Assembly: GCF_014193895.1 (NCBI RefSeq) | Contig: NZ_BLZR01000001.1 | Location: 62,001-126,000 of the forward strand | DNA length: 64,000 nucleotides | Origin: Clostridium fungisolvens | GTDB lineage: Bacteria; Bacillota; Clostridia; Clostridiales; Clostridiaceae | Direction of reading: 5' to 3' | Shown here: one piece after another, positions 35,746 through 43,798 of the stretch | How the letters are laid out: the number at the start of each line of letters is the position of its first letter | How positions within the stretch are numbered: the stretch's first letter is position 1 | Position numbers and translations under genes: made by a program | Notes under the pieces: generated by a model | Database searches by the model: none | Seen by the model: the letters and a program-made list of their open reading frames with translations, nothing else | Told to the model about the DNA's origin: nothing

Positions 35746-36705
35746 ATGAAAAAAATCGCTGTTTTAACAAGTGGTGGAGATGCACCAGGAATGAATGCTG
35801 CTGTAAGAGCGGTAGTAAGAATGGCTTTACATAATGGATTAGAAGTTATGGGTATAAAAAGAGGTTACGCAGGTCTTATAAATGGAGAACTTTTCAAGAT
35901 GGATAGAAGTAGCGTATCTGACATTATCCAAAGAGGTGGTACAATCCTAAGAACTGCAAGATGTGAAGAGTTCAAACAAGAAGAAGGAAGAAAAAAAGCT
36001 GCAAACATATTAAAGGCTTATGGTGTTGATGCACTTGTAGTTGTTGGTGGAGATGGATCTTTCACAGGAGCTAAACTTATATCAAAGCTTGGTGTTAAGA
36101 CAATTGGTCTTCCAGGAACAATTGATAATGACTTAGCTTACACAGATTATACTATAGGGTTTGATACAGCTTTAAATACAGTTATAGATGCAGTAAACAA
36201 GTTAAGAGATACTTCAACATCACATGAAAGAGTTTCTGTTGTAGAAGTAATGGGAAGACACTGTGGAGATTTAGCTTTATACGCAGGTCTTGCTGGTGGA
36301 GCTGAAGCTATAGTGGTTCCAGAAAAAGGTTTTGATAAAGACGAATTATGCAAAACAATACTTGAAGGTAAGGCTAAAGGAAAGATGCACAATCTTATAC
36401 TTCTTGCAGAAGGTGTTGGTGGAGCTGATGAGTTAGCTAAATATATTGAAGAAGTTACAAGCCTAGAAACTAGAGCTACAATACTTGGACATATACAAAG
36501 AGGTGGTAGTCCATCAGCATCAGATATCGTTCTTGCATCAAGAATGGGCGCTAGAGCAGTTGAGTTACTACTTGAAGGCAAAACTTGTAGAGTTGTTGGT
36601 ATAAAGAACAATCAAATAATGGATATGGATATAGATGAAGCTTTAGCTATGGAAAGAAAGTTTGATAATGAGCTTTATGATATAGCATCTGCGCTTTCAT
36701 ATTAA
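35746..36705 (+). CDS. pfkA: ATP-dependent 6-phosphofructokinase
   Basis: Commits fructose-6-phosphate to glycolysis. 319 aa with TSGGDAPGMNAAVRAVVR, VVGGDGSFTGA, catalytic GTIDNDLAYTDYTIGFDTAL, VMGRHCGDLALYAGLAGGA and LGHIQRGGSPSASD. Gly in GGDGS indicates the ATP-dependent type. I chose ATG 35746 behind GGAGGAGG; the frame is open from 35704. pyk follows after 429 bp instead of directly, because repeat copy C lies between them. Confidence 0.97.
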   Translation: MKKIAVLTSGGDAPGMNAAVRAVVRMALHNGLEVMGIKRGYAGLINGELFKMDRSSVSDIIQRGGTILRTARCEEFKQEEGRKKAANILKAYGVDALVVVGGDGSFTGAKLISKLGVKTIGLPGTIDNDLAYTDYTIGFDTALNTVIDAVNKLRDTSTSHERVSVVEVMGRHCGDLALYAGLAGGAEAIVVPEKGFDKDELCKTILEGKAKGKMHNLILLAEGVGGADELAKYIEEVTSLETRATILGHIQRGGSPSASDIVLASRMGARAVELLLEGKTCRVVGIKNNQIMDMDIDEALAMERKFDNELYDIASALSY

Positions 36706-36827
36706 AATATATTTTATTTTAAGGTAATTATATGATAGAATGTAGTTTGCGTCTGTTTAGAGCTTTATTTAGGGTTTAAAGCCTAATATACGTAAATGAA
36801 AATATTATTTATATAATAAGTACTTAT

Positions 36828-36914
36828 CGCCTGCCCAAATTTCGTAACATTTGTTCGGAAAAGGCAGATGCGCAAGAAAAAATCATCAATCATAAGCGCA
36901 TTAGCGATTTTTTT
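36828..36914 (+). repeat. Hairpin-terminator repeat family 1, copy C, between pfkA and pyk
   Basis: CGCCTGCC pairs with GGCAGATGCG. Inner pairs are TTTC/GAAA plus AAC/GTT. The following hairpin AATCATCAAT/ATTAGCGATT is imperfect but ends in T7. It would terminate pfkA transcripts before pyk. Confidence 0.8.
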
Positions 36915-36948
36915 AGAGTAATACTAAGAGTATATTATACATGCCAAA

Positions 36949-36998
36949 TTGAAAATCACTTTTAGGGTAAGTGAATTTTTAATTGAGTTATCTATAAT
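36949..36998 (+). promoter_or_regulatory. Candidate pyk promoter region with inverted repeat
   Basis: TATAAT at 36993-36998 with a weak -35 (GTGAAT) 16 bp upstream. The -35 lies inside an inverted repeat, AAAATCACTT/AAGTGAATTTT (36952-36979), which could be an operator or a hairpin. Confidence 0.4.
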
Positions 36999-37134
36999 AG
37001 TTGGAGAGATTTCACTAACGTATAGGTAAGTCAATGTCATGTTTTAATAGATAGATCAGGGCGCTAAAGAAAAATTTAGATGTCACTAAACAACATGTAT
37101 TTGGGGTTTAAAAAGAAAGAGGGAGTGTATTTTC

Positions 37135-38553
37135 ATGAGAAAAACAAAAATTATTTGTACAATTGGACCAGCTAGTGAAAAAGAGGAAATTTTATCACAA
37201 ATTATTGAAGCAGGAATGAATGTTTCAAGACACAACTTCTCCCATGGAGACCATGAAGAACATAGAGGAAGAATAAACTCAGTTAAAGATTTAGCTAAGA
37301 AGTATGATAAGCAAATAGCTGTTATGCTTGATACTAAAGGACCAGAAATAAGAACTGGAAAGTTTGAACCAAGCAAAGTTGAATTAACTGTTGGTTCAGA
37401 ATTCACAATCTATGCAGGTGGAGATGTAGTTGGAGACACAACTCAATGTTCAGTTACTTATGCTGGACTAGGAAATGATGTTAAGCCAGGAAACATGATT
37501 TTAATAGATGACGGTCTTGTTGGACTTGAAGTAACATCTGTAGAAGGAAACAAAATAAGCTGTGTTGTTAAGAACACTGGTGTTGTTGGTACTCATAAGG
37601 GTGTTAACGTACCAGGAGTTGCTATAAAACTTCCTGCTATGACAGAAAAGGATATAGCTGACCTTAAGTTTGGATGTGAAGTAGGAGTTAATCTTGTTGC
37701 TGCATCATTCATAAGAAAAGCTGCTGACGTTGAAGCTATAAGAAAAGTTCTTGTAGAAAATGGCGGAAGTGATATCCAAATATTCTCAAAAATTGAGAAT
37801 CAAGAAGGTGTTGACAACATAGATGAAATTATAGCTGTTTCTGATGGAATAATGGTTGCTAGAGGAGATCTAGGAGTTGAAATTCCAATAGAAAAAGTAC
37901 CTTCAGTACAAAAGCTTATAATTGAAAAATGTAACACAGTTGGAAAGCCAGTTATAACAGCTACACAAATGCTTGACTCAATGATGAGAAACCCAAGACC
38001 AACAAGAGCAGAAGTATCAGACGTAGCTAATGCTATACTTGATGGAACAGATGCTATAATGCTTTCAGGAGAATCAGCAAATGGAAGCTGGCCAGTAGAA
38101 TCAGTTCAAACAATGGCTAGAATCGCTAAAGAAACTGAAAAGAAATTAAGCTATGAATTAGCAGTTTCTACAGCTAAGAAGCATGTACCAGCAATAGCTG
38201 GTGTTATAAGCAGAGCTGCTTGTAATGCTGCACATGAATTAAAGGCTGCTGCAATAATAACTTCAACTCAAACTGGTGCTACAGCTATGAGAATTTCTCA
38301 AAACAGACCAGATTGTCCTATATTTGCAGTTACTCCAAGTGAAAGAGTTGCTAAGAAGTTAGCTTTAAGCTTTGGTGTATATCCAATAGTTGCTGAAAAA
38401 GCTACAACTACTGATGAGATAATAGAAGGTTCAGTTAAAACAGTTAAAGCTAGAGGTTTATTAAATAGTGGAGACACTGTTGTAATTTCAGCTGGAGTTC
38501 CTGTTGATCAAGTTGGAGCAACAAACCTATTAAAGATAAGTGTTGTTGAATAA
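37135..38553 (+). CDS. pyk: Pyruvate kinase
   Basis: Final ATP-forming step of glycolysis. 472 aa, without the extra C-terminal PEP-utiliser domain found in Bacillus. Motifs: KIICTIGPASE, MNVSRHNFSHGDHEEH, LLDTKGPEIRTG-like MLDTKGPEIRTGKF, KIENQEGVDNIDEI, MVARGDLGVEIP and TQMLDSMMRNPRPTRAEVSD. Codon use is more biased than in the neighbours, as expected for a highly expressed gene. It is followed by a clear terminator. Confidence 0.98.
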   Translation: MRKTKIICTIGPASEKEEILSQIIEAGMNVSRHNFSHGDHEEHRGRINSVKDLAKKYDKQIAVMLDTKGPEIRTGKFEPSKVELTVGSEFTIYAGGDVVGDTTQCSVTYAGLGNDVKPGNMILIDDGLVGLEVTSVEGNKISCVVKNTGVVGTHKGVNVPGVAIKLPAMTEKDIADLKFGCEVGVNLVAASFIRKAADVEAIRKVLVENGGSDIQIFSKIENQEGVDNIDEIIAVSDGIMVARGDLGVEIPIEKVPSVQKLIIEKCNTVGKPVITATQMLDSMMRNPRPTRAEVSDVANAILDGTDAIMLSGESANGSWPVESVQTMARIAKETEKKLSYELAVSTAKKHVPAIAGVISRAACNAAHELKAAAIITSTQTGATAMRISQNRPDCPIFAVTPSERVAKKLALSFGVYPIVAEKATTTDEIIEGSVKTVKARGLLNSGDTVVISAGVPVDQVGATNLLKISVVE

Positions 38554-38563
38554 TTTTTAATAT

Positions 38564-38593
38564 AAAAATGAGTGCAATTAGCACTCATTTTTT
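38564..38593 (+). terminator. Terminator after pyk
   Basis: Arms AAAAATGAGTGC and GCACTCATTTTT with T6. Confidence 0.92.
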
Positions 38594-38765
38594 ACTTTTT
38601 TAAGTTTTTTAGTTTAGGAAATATACTTATTTAAAAGAGAAAAATTTACAGAAAGGTATTAATTTGTTTACTTTGTTAACAAAAAATTTACAAATTTAAA
38701 AATAAATTTTTTCTTTTCGTCTGTATATTTTTTCTTTTATATGTGAAAATAATAATAGGGATATA

Positions 38766-38801
38766 ATGGCAACTGATCCTGTAAATCTTGCACCTAAGTA
38801 A
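38766..38801 (+). other. Possible 11-codon mini-ORF overlapping a terminator
   Basis: ATG to TAA encoding MATDPVNLAPK, with a weak GGG 7 nt upstream. Its last codons form the 5' arm (GCACCTA, 38790-38796) of a terminator completed by TAGGTGC (38804-38810) and T8. The upstream 170 bp after the pyk terminator is very AT-rich. It could be a small RNA, a leader remnant or chance. Confidence 0.3.
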
Positions 38802-38820
38802 TATAGGTGCGCTTTTTTTT
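38790..38820 (+). terminator. Isolated intrinsic terminator
   Basis: GCACCTA/TAGGTGC with a 7-nt loop, then GC and T8. No annotated gene ends before it, because pyk already has its own terminator 200 bp upstream. Confidence 0.75.
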
Positions 38821-38920
38821 ACTGTTAAGAAAAGTGTATGATTTTTTGGTAATTAAACCTAGTAATATCAAGTGGTTAGAGCAGCTATTTAGGGTAAACA
38901 GTAAAAAGTAAAATTTATGT

Positions 38921-39007
38921 CGCCTGCCAGATTTTCCTCATATACATTCGGAAAGGCAGATGCGTTAAAAAAGCTCACTGAAGAAGGTCGCTTCAGCGAT
39001 TTTTTTA
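38921..39007 (+). repeat. Hairpin-terminator repeat family 1, copy D
   Basis: CGCCTGCC/GGCAGATGCG with inner TTTTCC/GGAAA. The terminator hairpin TCACTGAAG/CTTCAGCGA is followed by T7. Its 3' end lies 12 bp from the end of the minus-strand SHOCT gene. Upstream (38851-38894) is a diverged family-4 repeat (AATTAAACCTAGTAATATCA). Confidence 0.85.
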
Positions 39008-39019
39008 TTCTTTAGAAAT

Positions 39020-39364
39020 TTATATCTTTCCGCATTTGTATAGGTCTTCTAATATAAACATCTTTTCGTTATATTCTTCCTCGGATAGTATTTTCATATC
39101 TTTTAATTTTAATAAAGCTTCTTTTTCTTCGTTTAGCTTTTTTTCACTTTCAGATTTTTTATATTGAGAAATTATTTCCTCTACTTGATTCTCAGAAAAA
39201 ATTCCCTTTTCATTTAAGTTTTTATAAGCTGTGAAAACTCCATCTTGTTGGGTTATTGCAACTTCTTTTTCCTTTTGTTCGAAATATTTAAATAAGATAA
39301 AAATTTTTATAGCTAACGCACTAATCATCATTACTGCTGCTATACCTAAAATAAAAATAACCAT
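39020..39364 (-). CDS. Small membrane protein with C-terminal SHOCT-like domain
   Basis: 114 aa. An N-terminal membrane segment (about 3-27) is followed by a charged helical region (29-85, probable coiled coil), and then a short SHOCT-type motif (LLKLKDMKILSEEEYNEKMFIL). Function unknown. The ATG is preceded on the minus strand by AAGGGGGG, supporting it as a real gene. It is the only minus-strand gene in the first 50 kb and is flanked by repeat copies D and E. 39365-39620 holds no other gene. Confidence 0.8.
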   Translation of the reverse strand: MVIFILGIAAVMMISALAIKIFILFKYFEQKEKEVAITQQDGVFTAYKNLNEKGIFSENQVEEIISQYKKSESEKKLNEEKEALLKLKDMKILSEEEYNEKMFILEDLYKCGKI

Positions 39365-39621
39365 TAATTATACTTCCCCCCCTTAATACCCTAAAGGATT
39401 TCGTATAGATTAGTTATATATATTTTTTAAGTGGTGAAATCCTTTACTTAGGTTTATTATACATCTTTTGGCAGTATATTAGAACCCTTAACCGTTATTT
39501 TTCAATAAAGAATGAAGTTTTTATTCTTTAGGAATTTATACCTCAATTATATCTGTAGCACATCCATAATTATGTGAAGTAGCTTAGGACATAATATAAG
39601 TTAAAGAATAAAAAAGAAAAT

Positions 39622-39708
39622 ATGTCAGCTGTAAGATTCTTTACATACGTTCAGAAAAGGCAGATGCGCAAAAAATCCACTAAAGAAGATTGCTTTAGCG
39701 AATTTTTA
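39622..39708 (+). repeat. Hairpin-terminator repeat family 1, copy E (diverged)
   Basis: The 5' arm has decayed (GTCAGCTG in place of CGCCTGCC). The inner TTCT/AGAA pair, GGCAGATGCG, A-rich linker and hairpin TTCCACTAAAG/CTTTAGCGAA with T5 are kept. It lies 50 bp upstream of the DUF1540 gene. Confidence 0.75.
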
Positions 39709-39758
39709 ATAATATAAATGATAAAACTATAATTATATTAAACAAAGGAGAGATTAAT

Positions 39759-40121
39759 ATGGCGAAGCTTAGTTGTAATGCTGAAAATTGTGTGAATAAC
39801 GTAACAGGTGCTTTTTGTACTGCTGGAGTAATCCACATAAAAGGGAATAATGCACATAGTTCAGAAGGTACAATATGCTCTACTTTTGCAGAAAAAAACT
39901 TCAAAAACGCAGTGGTGAGTATGACTAACACAAATTATACTGGAGAGCTCATGCAAATATTTTCTGGTAATGAGATAGCAGTGAGTCCTGGTATAAAATG
40001 TGGAGCCGTAAGATGCGTTTATAATGAAAATGAAAATTGTCATGCTCCTAATGTCCTTATTAATGGAGAGCATTCAGTAAGTCAATTAAGCACACAGTGT
40101 GAAACTTTTGTAGAAAGATAG
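39759..40121 (+). CDS. DUF1540 protein with two cysteine-rich modules
   Basis: 120 aa made of two DUF1540 repeats: residues about 3-45 (LSCNAENCVNNVTGAFCTAG, then CSTFAEK) and about 70-118 (IKCGAVRCVYNENENCHAPN, then QCETFVER). The four-cysteine pattern per module suggests metal binding. The family is common in clostridia and of unknown function. AAAGGAGAG precedes the ATG. The upstream gap carries repeat copy E. Confidence 0.9.
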   Translation: MAKLSCNAENCVNNVTGAFCTAGVIHIKGNNAHSSEGTICSTFAEKNFKNAVVSMTNTNYTGELMQIFSGNEIAVSPGIKCGAVRCVYNENENCHAPNVLINGEHSVSQLSTQCETFVER

Positions 40122-40210
40122 AGATAATCTTGTATATATTATTGTAAGGTAAATCAATTGTTTAAGAATAAATTATATGTTTTTAGTTAGTAGTTAAATA
40201 GATATATAGA

Positions 40211-40303
40211 TAAACCGCTTCATACTTATATTTCTATTTTCAAATTCTCTTCTCAAAATCCAGAAGAGCTTTGAAAATAGAGTTCAGATTGAAGTGTTTC
40301 ATC
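40211..40303. repeat. Palindromic repeat family 3, copy 3
   Basis: Outer arms AAACCGCTTCAT and TGAAGTGTTTCAT. Inner arms CTATTTTCAAATTCTCTTCT and AGAAGAGCTTTGAAAATAG. Same layout as copies 1 and 2. A hairpin (GGACTGA...TCAGTCC, 40312-40355) follows, which may act as a terminator. Confidence 0.85.
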
Positions 40304-40384
40304 TTTAATTATGGACTGAAGAAGATGTTAAATTAAACATCGTATACTCAGTCCTTTAATATTAAAATTTGTATTTATAAATTA

Positions 40385-40468
40385 TATTGACATAATCCAC
40401 TATATAAAGGACAATTTATAGGTATGTATGGTTAGAGTTTATAGAATAAAGGCTCATAAACTCTTTAC
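40385..40468 (+). promoter_or_regulatory. Candidate promoter and leader hairpin before the rRNA methyltransferase gene
   Basis: TTGACA near 40388 is followed by a poor -10. A hairpin AGAGTTTAT/ATAAACTCT (40434-40465) with a short T stretch lies 50 nt before the start codon. It could attenuate, but no ligand motif is recognised. Confidence 0.35.
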
Positions 40469-40518
40469 TGTGAAAAAATAATGGAAATTATAAAGCAATT
40501 ACACTGAGGTGAATTTTA

Positions 40519-41886
40519 ATGATAGAAAAAAATAAAGAATATATTGTAGATATAGTAGCACAAGGTTATGAGGGTGAAGGCATAGGTAAACTAGAGGGAA
40601 ACTTTACTATGTTTGTGGAAGGTGCTTTAAAAGGTGAGAAAGTAAAAGTAAGAGCTATAAAAGTAAAAAAGAATTATGCTTATGGAAAGATTTTAGAAAC
40701 TTTAGAAAGTTCAAAAGAGAGAGTAGAGCCAGTTTGTCCTATATACAAGAGATGTGGGGGATGCAGACTTCAGCATACATCATATAAAGAGCAGCTTGAA
40801 TTTAAAACTGAAAGAGTTAAGGATTGTATAACAAAGATAGGTAAGCTAGATGCTAGTATTGTAATTGATACAATAGGTATGGAACATCCTTATAGATATA
40901 GAAATAAGGTACAGCTTCCAATTGGATTAGAGAATGGAAAGTTAAGCATAGGCTTTTTTGCGCCTAGAAGCCATGAAATAATAGATATGGAAAGCTGTCA
41001 CATACAAGATGAGGTTGCAGATAATGTAGTAAAACTAACAAGAAAATGGATAGAAGATCATAATATTAGACCGTATTTCGTAGATGGGAACTATGATGAA
41101 GGTGGAGTATTAAGACATATAATGATAAGAAGAGGCTTTAAAACAAATGAAGTGATGGTGGTAATTGTGACCAACGGAAAAGTATTGCCTCATAAAGAAG
41201 AATTTATAAATATAATAAAAAATAATGTATCAGGAATTAAAAGTATAATACAAAATATAAATAGTAAAGCTACTAATGTGATACTTGGACAAGAATCCAT
41301 AACTTTATGGGGAGAAGACAACATAAGTGATTACATAGGTGAGTTTAAATTTAATATATCTCCACTATCCTTCTTCCAAGTAAATCCTGCTCAGACCGAA
41401 GTTTTGTACTCTAAGGCTTTAGAATTTGCAGACTTAAAAGGAGAAGAGACTGTCTTTGATGCTTACTGTGGAACAGGAACCATAACTCTATTTTTATCTC
41501 AGAAAGCTAAAAAGGTATACGGAGTAGAGATAATAAAAGAAGCTATAGATAATGCTTGGATAAATGCAGAAGAAAACTCAGTAAATAATGTACAATTCTT
41601 TACAGGTGAATCAGAAAAGGTAATACCTGATCTAATAGCTAAAGGAATAAAAGCAGATGTTGTCGTAGTAGATCCACCAAGAAAGGGTTGTGACAGAAAA
41701 CTATTAGAAGCAATAACATCAATAGATGCAAAGAGGATAGTTTATGTATCCTGTGATCCAAGTACCTTGGCTAGAGATCTTGCAATAATTGAAGAATTAG
41801 GCTACAAGACTGTTGAAGTTCAACCTGTAGACATGTTTCCTCAGACTAGCCACGTGGAGACAGTTGTTAGGATAGAGAGAAAATAG
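40519..41886 (+). CDS. rlmD: 23S rRNA (uracil-5-)-methyltransferase, RlmCD/RumA type
   Basis: 455 aa. An N-terminal TRAM domain (about 1-60) is followed by an iron-sulfur cysteine pattern (CPIYKRCGGCRLQH) and a SAM-dependent domain with FDAYCGTGTITLFLSQKAK, VDPPRKGCDRKLLEAI and catalytic Cys in VYVSCDPSTLARDL. In Firmicutes this paralogue methylates U747 and U1939 of 23S rRNA; TrmA-type activity cannot be excluded. GAGGTG precedes the ATG. Confidence 0.93.
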   Translation: MIEKNKEYIVDIVAQGYEGEGIGKLEGNFTMFVEGALKGEKVKVRAIKVKKNYAYGKILETLESSKERVEPVCPIYKRCGGCRLQHTSYKEQLEFKTERVKDCITKIGKLDASIVIDTIGMEHPYRYRNKVQLPIGLENGKLSIGFFAPRSHEIIDMESCHIQDEVADNVVKLTRKWIEDHNIRPYFVDGNYDEGGVLRHIMIRRGFKTNEVMVVIVTNGKVLPHKEEFINIIKNNVSGIKSIIQNINSKATNVILGQESITLWGEDNISDYIGEFKFNISPLSFFQVNPAQTEVLYSKALEFADLKGEETVFDAYCGTGTITLFLSQKAKKVYGVEIIKEAIDNAWINAEENSVNNVQFFTGESEKVIPDLIAKGIKADVVVVDPPRKGCDRKLLEAITSIDAKRIVYVSCDPSTLARDLAIIEELGYKTVEVQPVDMFPQTSHVETVVRIERK

Positions 41887-41941
41887 GCTGATATCAAAGG
41901 CTTTGAAGGTTTTTTATTAAAAGTTGAATTGAGTTTTATGT

Positions 41942-41967
41942 TCCCTCGAACTGATTGAGGGGATTTT
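41942..41967 (+). terminator. Terminator after the methyltransferase gene
   Basis: TCCCTC/GAGGGG hairpin with T5. Confidence 0.6.
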
Positions 41968-41985
41968 TACTTAAAGGGGCCTAAT

Positions 41986-42036
41986 AAATACGCAGAATTA
42001 AAGGTATTTGAGTTAAGGTATAGGTTTTGCGTATTT
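41986..42036. repeat. Inverted repeat with AAATACGCA arms
   Basis: AAATACGCA and TGCGTATTT separated by about 33 bp. A shorter relative (TACGCA/TGCGTA) lies at 44614-44638. Both follow terminators and bracket the block from 42.1 to 44.6 kb. Confidence 0.5.
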
Positions 42037-42142
42037 CTATATGAATGATAGAGTTGTTTAGTAGTAGATATATAAATTTGAGGATACATAGTAATATCAG
42101 GTGGGTTTAATTCCACTCGCCTTATAATATTGATACAATAGA

Positions 42143-42166
42143 AAGCCCCTGATTTCAGGGGCTTTT
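42143..42166 (+). terminator. GC-rich hairpin terminator
   Basis: AAGCCCCTG/CAGGGGCTT with loop ATTT and T4. No gene ends just before it. A second hairpin with arms ATGCACAC/GTGTGCAT and outer TATTG/CAATA lies at 42228-42284. I see no gene in 41968-42482. Confidence 0.7.
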
Positions 42167-42482
42167 GCTGTTTTTTGAGAAAAGTGAGTGGGAAATTTTA
42201 AGGTTTGCAGTTTAGATTTATTGATTTTTATATTGGTCATGCACACTCCTATGGATTTTTGATAAAGGGGTGTGCATATCAATATAAAATTAAATAATAT
42301 TTTTATTTAAGGGATAGAATACTAATAAATACTAAACAGTTTAAAAAAATTATTAAAATATATTGACATTGTAATGAATAAGCAAAATAATAAAAATGTA
42401 AAATAATAATTATTAATAAATAATATATATGAAGTAAATTAAAGATATTCTAAAAAAATATTAAATTAGCAGGAGGAAAGTT

Positions 42483-43013
42483 ACGAAAAAATTATTTAAA
42501 TGTTCAGTTTGTGGATTTATATTTGAAGGTGAGGCTGCTCCAGAAAAATGTCCTAAGTGCGGTGTAGGACCAGATAAGTTTGAGGAGCTTAGCAGTGAAG
42601 CTGCTGAAAAGATATACCGTTCAGACAAGACAAATGCAATACACATGGAAATTATAACTTTATCTGAGAAGATAATAGCTCTTAGCAAGGAAGGTATAGA
42701 AGACAACCTAGATCCTAAATGTGTAGCTGCCTTTAATCAAGCTAAAAATGAAGCATGGATTATTAAGCAGATATCAAAGACTGAACTTTCAGGAAAATTA
42801 CCTATTCCTGTTGAGCTTAAAAAGGGAGAAACTTAGTATTACTGTACATGTGAAAGGAGCGGCGAGCAGCCATTTTGTGATGGATCACATCAAGGCACTT
42901 CATTTACGCCTATGGCATTTACTGCTAAAAAGGATGGAACTGCTTATCTATATGCATGCAAGCAGACAAAGAATCCTCTATACTGTGGTGGTTCACACAA
43001 AGATGTTAAATAA
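42483..43013 (+). pseudogene. Rubredoxin-CDGSH iron-sulfur protein gene with ACG start and in-frame TAG
   Basis: One reading frame of 177 codons carries a rubredoxin-like N-terminus (KLFKCSVCGF, then KCPKCGVGP), a helical middle, and two CDGSH-type [2Fe-2S] motifs (CTCERSGEQPFCDGSH and CKQTKNPLYCGGSH). AGGAGG lies 6 nt before ACG (42483), exactly where ATG is expected. Codon 118 (42834-42836) is TAG, between PVELKKGET and YYCTCERS, where an aromatic residue is usual. All sequence on both sides stays in frame and conserved. Two point mutations, or non-standard decoding, would explain this. Role by family: electron transfer or redox sensing. A terminator follows at 43030. Confidence 0.8.
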
Positions 43014-43029
43014 TTGGTTTTCAAAAGCC

Positions 43030-43057
43030 CATGTATTTTTTACATAGGCTTTATACA
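43030..43057 (+). terminator. Terminator after the rubredoxin-CDGSH gene
   Basis: AAGCCCATGTA/TACATAGGCTT hairpin with a T6 loop, 15 nt after the TAA. Confidence 0.75.
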
Positions 43058-43141
43058 ATTTTATTCGTTGAATTAATTGTAGGACAAATATTAAATAGCT
43101 AATTGTAATACTGTAGCTTAGTGAATAATGGAGGAGTATTT

Positions 43142-43798
43142 ATGGATGGTCAACTTACATATAAAATTTATCTTCCCCGCAACATTAAAGAAGGAGAGAA
43201 ATACCCAGTGATTTACGCCATGCATGGTATGGGAAGTGATGAAGAGGATATACTTAGTTTAATAGGAGAACTTAAAAATGATTTTATTCTTATAGGAATT
43301 AGAGGTTCTATAATCCAAGGAAGAGGTTTTGCTTATTTTTCTATAAAAGGTTATGGAAATCCGGACAGAGAGTCCTTTGATAAAGCAGTAAAAAGCTTGG
43401 AAGAATTTATACACAATGCGGCAGTAGCTTATCCCATTGATAATAATAGGCAGTATTTATTAGGATTTAGCCAGGGTTCTATTCTTTCGATGTCTTTGGC
43501 GCTTGTTATGGGTAACAAAATCAAAGGTATTGCAGCTTTAAGTGGATATATACCAAGATTTGTTAAGGAAGAATATAAGATAAAATCAGTTGAAGATGTA
43601 TCAGTATTTATTTCACATGGTGAGTTTGATCCAATATTTCCTCTGGATATTGGTAAAGATAATTATGAATTTTTTAGAGAGAGAAGTAGAAATGTAAGCT
43701 TTAAAACATATCCTTCCGGACATGAAGTTTCTCTAAAAAATATAAATGATGTGATTAGATGGTTAAATGATGAGAGACAAAAGGAAGTGAAAAAATGA
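43142..43798 (+). CDS. Alpha/beta hydrolase, phospholipase/carboxylesterase type
   Basis: 218 aa. Oxyanion region YAMHGMGSDEEDILSL, nucleophile elbow LGFSQGSILS (Ser near 118), Asp in SHGEFDPIFPLDIG and His in YPSGHEVSLKN form a catalytic triad. It is a short cytoplasmic serine esterase with no signal peptide. ATG 43142 has GGAGGAG upstream. It overlaps the dioxygenase gene by 4 bp. The pairing of this esterase with a DODA-like dioxygenase recalls ring-cleavage and hydrolysis loci, but the substrate is unknown. Confidence 0.88.
   Translation: MDGQLTYKIYLPRNIKEGEKYPVIYAMHGMGSDEEDILSLIGELKNDFILIGIRGSIIQGRGFAYFSIKGYGNPDRESFDKAVKSLEEFIHNAAVAYPIDNNRQYLLGFSQGSILSMSLALVMGNKIKGIAALSGYIPRFVKEEYKIKSVEDVSVFISHGEFDPIFPLDIGKDNYEFFRERSRNVSFKTYPSGHEVSLKNINDVIRWLNDERQKEVKK

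Noticed and set aside
42097..42282. Minus-strand frame of 61 codons near 42.2 kb
   Set aside because: It runs through two strong hairpins and has no recognised domain; more likely structured non-coding DNA.
42834..42836. TAG read as pyrrolysine
   Set aside because: TAG is the ordinary stop of other genes here (for example hisD and the GH16 gene), there is no sign of a PYLIS-like element, and the upstream ACG also suggests mutation. Kept only as a check.
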